Assembly: GCA_025057755.1 (NCBI GenBank)
Contig: JANWVC010000007.1
Location: 1 to 64,000, forward strand
Direction: 5' to 3'
DNA: 64,000 bases
Origin: Limisphaera sp.
GTDB lineage: Bacteria > Verrucomicrobiota > Verrucomicrobiia > Limisphaerales > Limisphaeraceae
Made by a program: the position numbers and the translations under genes. Shown here piece after piece: positions 1 to 9,900 of the stretch. The notes under the pieces were generated by a model that did no database searches, was not told where the DNA came from, and saw nothing but the letters and a program-made list of their open reading frames with translations. The number at the start of each line of letters is the position of its first letter. Position 1 is the first letter of the stretch.

Positions 1-3000
1 TTGGCGCGGATTTATGGCGGCTCGGTGGCCGGCAGTGGCAGGATCGAATTTGCTCGGGCCCAGTTCGACGTGTGGGAAGACCAAACCAACGCGGTGATCA
101 CTTTGCGTCGGCGAGGTGGAACTGCCAACGCGCCGGGCGGAATCTCGGTTCGGGCCCAAGGTACAACCCAAGACATGACGGCAATTAACCGCGTGCACTA
201 CCTAGGTGGGCCGTTTGAGGTCACCTTCCCCGAGGCTGAAGTTTTCGCGGATATCACTATTCGTTTGTTGGACGATTTCGAGCTGAATCCGCCTCGGACC
301 TTCCTGGTGATCCTCACCAACTTAATTCCCGCCGGAGCACCAGGGCTTGGCCTTGGCAATCAGCCCACGGCAGAGGTCCGGCTGTTAAGTGATGATACAG
401 GGATATCATTCACCGCGCGCGAATTTGCCGTCAGTGAGAGCGTGCCGGGCGGCTCGGCGCGTGTCATGATTCAGCGTCTAGGGAACTTGGCGCAGACCTC
501 GGTGGTGCACTTTACAACGACAACCAACGGTACTGCGACCGCCGGCCTGGATTTCCAGCACGTCACTAACACCGTCACCTTCGTGCCCGGTGAAAGCGTG
601 CGGTCCGTGTTCATCCCCATTGTGGATGATACGCTGGCTGAGGGAGAGGAAACGGTGACCATGGCCCTGACCAACGTCACAGGGGGCTTCTTGGTGCATC
701 CGTTCCAAGCCGTGTTGGCGATCTTGGATGATGAACGTGCACCGGGCCAAATCCGATTTGCTCAGACCAACTTGTGGATCCGCGAGAACGCCGGTGGCTT
801 AGAAGTGCAGTTGGTGCGGACCAACGGGCGAACGGGCGTGGTCAGTGTGGGCTATGAGACGCGTGAAGTAACGGCCACTGCCGGGCTGGATTTCGTGCGT
901 TCTGGTGGAACTGTAACCTTCGCCGACGGCGAGACGAACAAGGTCGTCTTCATTCCGATTCTTAACGATGCCTTGGTCGAAGGAGAGGAAACGTTCCTCG
1001 TTGTTCTGACCAACAGCACGGGTGGTGCTCGGCTCGGGGGATCTACCAACCTCATGGTTACCATCGTGGATGATGAAATCGGCTTTGCCTTTGCTGCGCC
1101 CACTTTCTTGGCTGCAGAGGGGGATCAGGGGTTGACGTTCTTGGTACGGCGGGTGGGCGACACCAATCGCGCAGTGCAAGTGAGTTACGCGACCGAGGAT
1201 GAGACAGCGGTCGCGGGTCAAGATTACGTGGCCACAAGCGGTACGTTGAGTTTCGCCGCGGGCGAGGCGCTCAAGTCTGTGACGGTGGCGTTACTGGAGG
1301 ACCGCCGGGTCGAAGGTGAGGAAACCTTCCGTTTGCGCCTGCGTCAACCAAGCGCGGGTACGGAAATCGTTCAGGCCACAGCCGCGGGCGTGATCTTGGA
1401 CAACGATGCGGGATTCAAACTGGCCACGAACCGGTACACGGTGTTGGAGAGTCATACCAATGCGATCGCAACTAATGTGGTGGTCGAAATCGTGCGTATG
1501 GGTGCCATGCAAGGCACGAACCGTGTGGGTTATAGCACTTTCAATGGCACGGCAATAGCCGGCCAGGACTTCGTGCCCGTATCAGGGACACTGGTCTTCA
1601 CCAATGGCGAAGTGGTCAAACAGGTGGTGATCCCGATCTTGGACGACACCCAGGTGGAGGATTCGGAGCAGTTTACTTTCCAATTGCTCAACCCGGATAC
1701 GAATTCGGCCGTTGTGGAGCCTTCTGTAGCCACCATCTCAATCCTAGATGACGACGCTGCATTGCGGTTCCGTCAGGCGGGGACCGCAGTTTCTGAGGGC
1801 GTTGTGGAAGTGAAATTGGTTGTGGAAAGAACTGGACTGTTGGACGGTTCGGTAACGGTGGAATGGCGGACCGAGGATGGTTCCGCGCAAATGGATCGAG
1901 ACTACGTGAGAGCATCGGGTCGTTTGGACTTCACCAATGGCGTCACGGAACAAATCATTTCGGTCCAGCTGCTAGACGACACTGAGGAAGAAGGAACGGA
2001 AAGGTTTAGTGTGCGCTTATTCAATGTGACAGGTCCGGCCGTATTACTGCCACCCGAAGTGGCCACGGTCACCATCGTGGACAATGACGGCGGCGTGATT
2101 GTTCCGGCAGGTTCGAAGTTGTTGTCGGATCCGAACGGCAACGGCGCCATGGATCCGGGTGAACGGGTCACGGTTCGATTCGCCATGCGCAACGCCGGGA
2201 CTGTGCCGGTGAACAATCTGATCGCAACGCTGTTGGCTACCAATGGAGTTTTGGAGCCGAGCGCGGAGCAGAGCTACGGTTCTTTGCGGCCCGGCGGCGC
2301 CTCCGTTTCTCGAGACTTTACGTTCCGCGTCCAGGGTACGAACGGAAGCGTGGTCCGGGCAGTCTTCCAGGTGCGGGACGGGAATCTGGATCTGGGTCGA
2401 GTTACATTTAATTATCTGCTGGGCACCAGCACGGCGACCTTTTCGAACACGGCCTGGATTGAAATTCGGGATGACACGACAGCGGATCCTTATCCGTCTA
2501 TCATTACGGTGACTGGATTGGTGGGCGTCGTTAGCAAGGCGATAGTCACAATCACCAATCTGCACCACAGCCGACCGAGCGACATTGACATGCTCCTGGT
2601 CAGTCCTTCGGGCGCGAAGGTGATGCTGATGTCGGACGCGGGTGGCGGTTATTGGATTACGAACGTAACTCTCACGCTTGATGACACGGCAGGGGCTTCG
2701 CTCCCGGAGGCTGCGCCCCTCACCGGTGGAACATTCAAGCCAACCAATTACGGTGCCTTTGACATACTCGACGCTCCGGCATCTGAACCGCCCTACGCCA
2801 GCAGTTTGGCAGCATTCAATGACACGAACCCGAACGGGCAATGGCGCTTGTTCATCCGCGATGACGCACCGATTCAGGCCGGTCACATCCGCGACGGCTG
2901 GTTGTTGCAGATTACGACCAGCGGCCGATTCTTGCCGGAAGGGGATTTGTCTGTGACGGCTCGGGTTGCCTCTCCGGTGGTTGTGCGCAGTAACTGGGTG

Positions 3001-3879
3001 GTTTCGGTGCTGGTGACCAATCATGGTCCATGGGACTTGACGGGAGTGATGGTGACAAATCTTGTTCCGCCTGGCGTCGTGTTGGTAAGCAATCAGGTGA
3101 GCCGTGGTCAGATCCAAACCAATGCCGGTGTGGTCCGATGGTCAGTCGGAGCTTTGCCCTCAGACGGCTGGGCGACGGCGACACTTGTCATGCAGTCGAC
3201 CAATGTGGGAATGATTTCATGGACGATGGGTGGCTGGGCAAGCGAGACTGAGGCTCATGCGGGGAATAACACGGTTGTCAGTGAGTTGGAAGTCATTTCG
3301 CCGAGAGCTGATTTGGAGGTGCTTTTGTCGGATGAACCTGATCCGGTGGCCTTAGGAGGACTCGTGACGTATCAGGCTGTGATCACCAACCGTGGCCCGG
3401 CCACCGCTGAGTCGGTGGCCTTGACGAACCGTCTGCCCGGTGGATTTACCGTGGTGCACGCTCAGCCGGGCATGTTTATCCAAGAAGGCTCTCAGGTGAT
3501 TTTCCGTGACTTGGGCAATTTGGGGGCCGGGCATGTGCTTGTGGTGCGTGTCACAGCACGGCCTTCAGGGACGGGTGAGTTTCCTGTAACTGCGTCCGTG
3601 GGTTCGGTGACAGATGATCCGGCGAAGGCCAACAACACGGCTACCGTGCGAACGACTGTCGTGGGCGCACAACTGCGGGCTTCGGTGACGGGTGGTCAAT
3701 TGGAGTTGCGCTGGTCATCCGCTGCCGGGACCGTGGTGTTGGAACGAGCCGGGAGTTTGACGCCGCCGGTTCAATGGGTGCCTGTGAACGTCAATCCAGT
3801 TTTGCAAGGGAACGAGTACAGAGTGACGTTGCCTTTGGATGGTGCGGGTGGGTTCTTCCGGCTCCGGTCGGCTCCTTGA
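1..3879 (+). CDS. Secreted multidomain protein with Calx-beta repeats, P-domain and DUF11 repeats (5' partial)
   Basis: The frame is open from the first base and ends in TGA. No signal peptide is visible, so the true start probably lies upstream of the window. About six Calx-beta repeats fill residues 15-697, each with the typical GTA-AGxDF ... F-GE ... DD--EG-E-F ... I-DDD pattern. A CARDB-like segment (about 697-813) follows, then a proprotein-convertase-type P-domain (about 815-969), two DUF11 repeats (about 983-1099 and 1102-1220) and a C-terminal beta domain ending FFRLRSAP. Calx-beta and DUF11 modules are extracellular stalk or adhesive folds, so a surface or secreted role is inferred; no catalytic domain is seen. 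The gene lies 85 bases upstream of the fungalysin gene and shares its CARDB-like/P/DUF11 cassette. Confidence 0.85.
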   Translation: MARIYGGSVAGSGRIEFARAQFDVWEDQTNAVITLRRRGGTANAPGGISVRAQGTTQDMTAINRVHYLGGPFEVTFPEAEVFADITIRLLDDFELNPPRTFLVILTNLIPAGAPGLGLGNQPTAEVRLLSDDTGISFTAREFAVSESVPGGSARVMIQRLGNLAQTSVVHFTTTTNGTATAGLDFQHVTNTVTFVPGESVRSVFIPIVDDTLAEGEETVTMALTNVTGGFLVHPFQAVLAILDDERAPGQIRFAQTNLWIRENAGGLEVQLVRTNGRTGVVSVGYETREVTATAGLDFVRSGGTVTFADGETNKVVFIPILNDALVEGEETFLVVLTNSTGGARLGGSTNLMVTIVDDEIGFAFAAPTFLAAEGDQGLTFLVRRVGDTNRAVQVSYATEDETAVAGQDYVATSGTLSFAAGEALKSVTVALLEDRRVEGEETFRLRLRQPSAGTEIVQATAAGVILDNDAGFKLATNRYTVLESHTNAIATNVVVEIVRMGAMQGTNRVGYSTFNGTAIAGQDFVPVSGTLVFTNGEVVKQVVIPILDDTQVEDSEQFTFQLLNPDTNSAVVEPSVATISILDDDAALRFRQAGTAVSEGVVEVKLVVERTGLLDGSVTVEWRTEDGSAQMDRDYVRASGRLDFTNGVTEQIISVQLLDDTEEEGTERFSVRLFNVTGPAVLLPPEVATVTIVDNDGGVIVPAGSKLLSDPNGNGAMDPGERVTVRFAMRNAGTVPVNNLIATLLATNGVLEPSAEQSYGSLRPGGASVSRDFTFRVQGTNGSVVRAVFQVRDGNLDLGRVTFNYLLGTSTATFSNTAWIEIRDDTTADPYPSIITVTGLVGVVSKAIVTITNLHHSRPSDIDMLLVSPSGAKVMLMSDAGGGYWITNVTLTLDDTAGASLPEAAPLTGGTFKPTNYGAFDILDAPASEPPYASSLAAFNDTNPNGQWRLFIRDDAPIQAGHIRDGWLLQITTSGRFLPEGDLSVTARVASPVVVRSNWVVSVLVTNHGPWDLTGVMVTNLVPPGVVLVSNQVSRGQIQTNAGVVRWSVGALPSDGWATATLVMQSTNVGMISWTMGGWASETEAHAGNNTVVSELEVISPRADLEVLLSDEPDPVALGGLVTYQAVITNRGPATAESVALTNRLPGGFTVVHAQPGMFIQEGSQVIFRDLGNLGAGHVLVVRVTARPSGTGEFPVTASVGSVTDDPAKANNTATVRTTVVGAQLRASVTGGQLELRWSSAAGTVVLERAGSLTPPVQWVPVNVNPVLQGNEYRVTLPLDGAGGFFRLRSAP

Positions 3880-3964
3880 AGACGGGGGTCGACTCGGGAG
3901 CCCGCACGTCGCCAGGAGCTGGAAGGGGCGTCTTAGGCCAAGCGTTGATCGCGAAGACAGTCCG

Positions 3965-6900
3965 ATGAACAGACCCGTAAGCACACGATGGGTCGCGGTG
4001 GTCCATGCCGTGACAGGGGTGGTGCTGGCAATTCTCTTGGGGTCCGCGCTGGAGGCGTGGGCGCTTTTGCCACGGCCGCAGGGCGCAGCCCTGCCGGATA
4101 TGGATCTTCGGGGGACTCCGGGCATCAGTGTGCTAGAACGCGCGAAGCGCGAGGCTGCGCTTGTGCGGATCCAGCAAGTTCTGCCAGGCGTACGTGTGGA
4201 CTGCGATCCTGTAGTGGGTTCGGCCCGGTTCGTCCGTCGGACGACCGGTTTTTTGACCGGGCCTGTCGCAACTTGGGCAGGGACCTCCATTGCAGCCGTG
4301 CCTGCAGTAACTCCTGAGGCAGTTGTCCGGGCCTTTTTGGATGCGCACCGAGATTTGTTCGGACATGGAGGAGAGGTTCTTGATTCTGCAAGGATTGTTC
4401 GGGACACCGTCAGTCCGCACAGCGGACTGCGCACTGTGGTTTGGCAACAGGAGCTCGGAGGCTTGCCTTTGTTCGAAGCGGATTTGGTGGCCAATTTGAC
4501 CGCGCAGGGCGAGTTGGTATCTGTGGCCAGTCGGATGGTTGCGGAACCTATCTCGGCCGCAGAGCGCGGGACGCCCGGGTGGCCTGCATTGATGGAACGT
4601 GCGCCAGTCGATCCCCGCCAGGCGTTGGAACGAACGTTGCAACATTTGGGCCAGTCAAGTGCCCGGCATGAATTGCGAGTGCTCACAACTGTGGAACCAC
4701 ATGGTTACCGTAGGTTTTTGTTGGGAGGACGTAGCGGGTGGATGCGGCAGGTCTGGTTGCCCTTGGATGGGACTCGGTTGCGGCTGGCATGGGAAGTGCA
4801 CATGCCGCGCGAGAGGGCACCGGAGCAGTATCAGGTTGTCTTGGATGCAGAGACGGGAGAAATCATTCTTCGACGTCAGACGAGTTTCTTCATCAGCAAT
4901 GCGTCATATCGGGTGTACACCAGTGACAGTCCCTCGCCATTTACTCCGGGTTGGCCCACTCCGAATGCTGCGCAGCCACCTTATACCAACCGTGTGCTGG
5001 TCACATGGCCTGCCCTCGATGTAACTGCTTCGCCCAATGGGTGGATCAATGATGGAGACAACGAAACGCGGGGCAACAATGCCGATTGTTTCCTGGACCG
5101 AGATTTTGATTTTCAACCGGACGGTCCGCGTCCGCAGGGAAACCCGACGCGCGTGTTTGATTTTCCGCTGGATCTGGCGCAGGAGCCCCTCACTTACACC
5201 AACGCTTCAATTGTGCAGATGTTTTATTGGGTAAACTGGTTTCATGATCGCGCGTACCAATTGGGCTTCTCTGAGAGTGCGGGGAACTACCAACAAGATA
5301 ACTTTGGGCGGGGCGGTTTGGGCAACGATCCGATTCTTGGCTACGTGCAGAGCGGTGCGGACGTAGGGCTGTTTAACAACGCGTTTTTCATTCCCTCTCC
5401 GGACGGTACGCCCGGACAAATTGCCATGTTTTTGTGGAATGGTCCTACCCCAGATCGGGATGGGGATCTAGATGCTGAAGTGGTCATTCATGAGGCAACG
5501 CATGGGCTGACCACCCGGCTCGTGGGCGGAGGCAATGGCATGACCGCCTCGCAGTCGAGAGGCTTGGGCGAGGGATGGTCTGATTTTTATCCATTGGCGT
5601 TGCTGAGTCAGCCGGGGGATGACCTGGAGGGGGTGTACCCGATTGCCGGTTATGCGGCGTTTCAACTCGCCGGGCTTCGCGAGAACTATTACTTCGGGAT
5701 CCGTCGGTATCCCTACACCACGGACATGAGTAAGAACCCCCTGACCTTCAAGGACATTGATCCAAATCAGATCAGTCCCTATCCCGGGGTTCCGAGGAGT
5801 CCCATCTGGCCCTATGACCCGCAGGAGGCAGATGAGTATCACAACCAGGGCGAAGTATGGTGCGCGATTCTGTGGGAAGTACGGGCTAACTTGATCCGCA
5901 AACATGGGTTCGAGGGGAACGAGCTTATGTTGCGGTTGGTGACCGACGGCTTGAAGCTATGCCCACCCAATCCAAACTTTGTTGAGGCGCGTGACGCCAT
6001 CATTTTGGCCGATCTTGTAGCCACGGCCGGCGCCAATGCACGCGAGTTATGGACAGGTTTTGCCAAACGAGGATTGGGCTTCAGTGCGCGATCGCCCGAC
6101 AGCCGCACCACCGTGGGTGTGGTGGAGGCTTATGACACGCCGGGTCTGACCGTTGTCGGCGCATTGGTAGCGGGGGGTAATGGGAACGGGATGGTGGACG
6201 ATAATGAGTGTAACGACCTGTACCTGATGGTCGCTAATTTTAACAATTTTACCGCTACTGGAGTTCGCGTACGGGTGAGCACCCTCACACCGGGGGTGGG
6301 CTTGGGCGTACGAGAGTCGGATTATCGGGATTTGCCCCCCTTGGCGCTCGGAACCAATCGCGTGCCGTTTCAACTCAGCACCGCTCCCTACTTGGTGTGC
6401 GGCACGCCCATCACGTTGCAGGTCGTCATCGAATCGGATCAAGAAACTGTGACGAATACGTGGACCCTGAACACGGGCTTGATGGGCGGGGTACGCCGGT
6501 TTGACAATAATCAGCGGGTGGTCATCCCGGACAACACCCCTGCAGGAGCGAGTTCAGGGATTGCGGTTTCCAACGTGATATCGGCCCTGCGTAAAGTAGC
6601 TGTTTCCGTGTACATTACGCATACATGGGTAGGAGATCTGCGATTGGAACTGGTGGCGCCGGACGGAACGACCGTAGTGCTAAGTGAAAGCAACGGTGGT
6701 TCGGGAGATAACTATGGCGTTGCATGCAGTCCTGAGACACGACGGACCACTTTTGATGATGACGGAGCCCTACCCATTGGTTCTGGGATCCCACCGTATT
6801 TGGGGACATTCCGCCCCCAGCAACCCCTTGCTTCCTTGGTGGGCAAGTCAGGCGCAGCAATTAATGGCATCTGGCGACTGCGCGTGGTGGATGAGGCGCA

Positions 6901-9900
6901 ATCAGACACCGGGGCCATCGAATGCTGGTCCTTATACCTGTGGCCTGCTGAATGTACGGATGGCGGAGGAAGCTGTCCCGGAGCCGACGTGGCTGTTAGC
7001 CTGAGTGTGGCGCCCGACCCTGTATTTTTAGGAAGTAATCTAACTTACACCATTACGGTGACAAATCGCGGCCCATCCGCAGGTCGCTCGACAGTCGTGC
7101 GGCATGAATTACCAACCGATGTCATGTACATTAGTAGCCAGCCCAGTCGGGGCAGTGTGGCTTCATTTGGCAACACAGTGGTTTGGAATCTGGGAGATCT
7201 TCCCTATCAAGCTGGCGCCCAAGTTCGGGTAATCGCACTGCCAACCAAAGCAGGTACGCTTCGTTCCCGTGCGGTGGTAACCTCCTTGGACCCGGATGGA
7301 GATCTGAGTAACAACGAAGCGATAGTCATTTCCCGAGTGATGCCTCAGGCCTCGGACCTCGTGTTGGAGGCGACGGCCGTGCCGGAAACAGGCCTGCGTG
7401 GCCAGCTCCTGCAATATCGGTTGCGTGTTCGTAATTTAGGTCCCTCGCCGGCTTCCGGCGTTTTTGTCACGAACGAGTTGTCTGCAAGTTTCGTCTTGCA
7501 GGGCGTCAGAGTGTCGCAAGGGGCGTGGACAACAATGAGTAGCTTCCTGGTATGGTCCGTAGGAGCGATGCTGGCGGGATCGGAAGCGCAAATGGTTTTG
7601 GAAGGTTTGCCAGTTTCAGAAGGGACGTTGCTTTGGCGCGCGCAGGCAGGAGCCCTTCAGGCGGATCCGTTCCCGGAGAATAATCTTGTAGAGCTGCGGA
7701 CTGTGGTCGGGCCGGCCGCAAATGTCTCGCTCATTGCCTTGGCTAGTCCGAATCCGGCAATTGTGAATGTACCGTATCGCTATTTGCTGAGCGTGACCAA
7801 TGCAGGGCCCAGTTTGGCCAGTGGAGTGATTTTAAACGGTACACTCTCGGCGGGTCAGCGAGTCGTGTCGAATTACACGTCGCGTGGCACTATTACGGTG
7901 CAAAATAATGAAATTCGTGCGGCGTTGGGTTCGTTGTTGCCGGGGGAGACGGCGGTTGTTATTCTGACCGCTTCATCGGCCACAACGGGTAACTTTACAT
8001 TGAACGCGCAAGTGTCGTTGAATGAAGTTGATCCGGTTCCCACGGACAACCGTGCCTCGGCAACTGTGAGCGTGGCTGCGCCGTTTGTCTCTATCCGAGA
8101 ATCGGGCGCGACGCTGGTGGCAGAATCTCTGGCCCCGGCCAATGGTGCTCTGGATGATGACGAAACCGTCACGTTGGAATTGAGGCTGCGGAATGCGGGC
8201 AACGTAAACAACTTGAATTTGGTCGCTACCTTACTGCCGGGCAATGGGGTCGAGAATCCTTCGGGGCCACAAACTTACGGGGTATTGCCTGCGGGTGGAT
8301 TGCCTGTAGGCCGTCCGTTTACGTTCACGGCTCGCCGAACACCTTCAGGTACTGTGACGGCGGTTCTACAGTTGACCGACAACGGGCAACCGCTGCCCGC
8401 GGTCCAATTTACATTCGCCCTTCCGCGAACGATTTCTTTCTCGAACACAGCCGCGATTCAGATTCCAGATTCTCGTCTGGCCAGTCCGTACCCTTCCACG
8501 ATTCAAGTTTCTGGGGTGGAAGGAACCGTGGGACGGGTGACAGTTACGTTGTCTAATCTTACTCATAGTTATGCGGCAGATATTCAGGCCTTGCTCGTTG
8601 GCCCGCGTGGACAGAAGTCCTTGCTCATGGCCGGGGCCGGCGCGCCTTACGGCGTTGCCAACGCTACATTGACGTTTGACGATGGAGCTCTGGACTTGTT
8701 GCCCGCTGCGGACCCATTACAGACGGGACGGTATCGGCCGGCGGCGCATGGCGAAGTCGCGAACTTCCCTGCGCCTGCTCCAGCGGGGCCATACGGGTCG
8801 CCTTTGTCCGTTTTCGCGGGGCAGGAACCCAATGGCCCTTGGTCATTGTATGTACGCGATGTGGCTGCTGGGGACAGCGGCCAGATCCTGGGTGGTTGGA
8901 ATCTAACGTTCTATCTGGTGACGCCGATTAACCAGATGGCCGATTTGGAAGTGACGGGGACGGCTCGTCCGGCGACCTTAGCTGGTCAGCAAACGATCGT
9001 GGAACTGGTGGTCATCAACCGGGGCCCGAATCCGGCTCATGGGGTCGTTTTATCGACTCGTTGGCCCATCGGTTTGGTTCCAGTTGCGGCGCAGACCTCA
9101 ATGGGCGAGGCTTGGGTGGACGGCCAAACTGTTGGTGCGAGTGTGTCCCGTATAGACCCCGGCTCGAGCGTCACGGTGCGAGTAACAGCGGACGCACGAG
9201 CGGCGGGAACGCATTCGGTAATTGCTGAGGTCCGCGGAGCAGAAGTGGACTTGAATGGGGGGAACAATCAGGCGGTTGTGTTGGTTCCGGTAAACTTGCC
9301 GAGAGCCGACTTACGGGTCAGCGTGGAAAGCGCGGATCTCCAGACTGTCTTGGGGCGACTGTTGGAACTGCGTTTGCAACTGACCAATGCTGGCCCAGAA
9401 ACGGCGTTGAATCCAAGCATCCGACTGAACTTGCCAGCAGGTCTGGAGTATGTCTCCGGGTCGGCAACCGGCGGTACGATCGAAACCTCCAGTGGCGCGG
9501 TGATGATTCAATACAACCGATTGATATCCGCAGTTGCAGTCGAAGCTGTTGTGGTTGTGAGAGCTTCGCGGGTTGGAACGGGCCAGCTTGAGGCTGTTGC
9601 AAGCAGTGATTCTGTGGAGTTGGTGCCAAGCGACAATGTGGCCCGGCTCAACTTGAATGTGGTGCCGCCGCAGCCGCGCATCGTCTTGGCGGGGTTGAGG
9701 GTGACGAGCGAAAGTCGGGCACCGGCCAATGGATCGCTCGATCCTGGTGAAGAAGTTTCCCTGGCGGTGGGGCTTCGGAATGTCGGTGAACTGCCCACGC
9801 AGGCCTTGGTCGCCCGACTGCGGGAGGGGGATTGGGCCAGTGGGGTGGGACCAGCCCAGCACTATGGTGTTCTAACGCCGGGTGGGCCGACAGTTTGGCG

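Noticed and set aside
2044-3117. 357-codon minus-strand open frame inside the Calx-beta/P-domain gene
   Set aside because: It is antisense to a strongly supported protein and has a composition rich in His, Arg and Gln with no domain, as expected for a shadow frame.
3839-3964. Upstream extension of the fungalysin frame
   Set aside because: The extension overlaps the end of the preceding gene and lacks a signal peptide, whereas the ATG at 3965 begins one.
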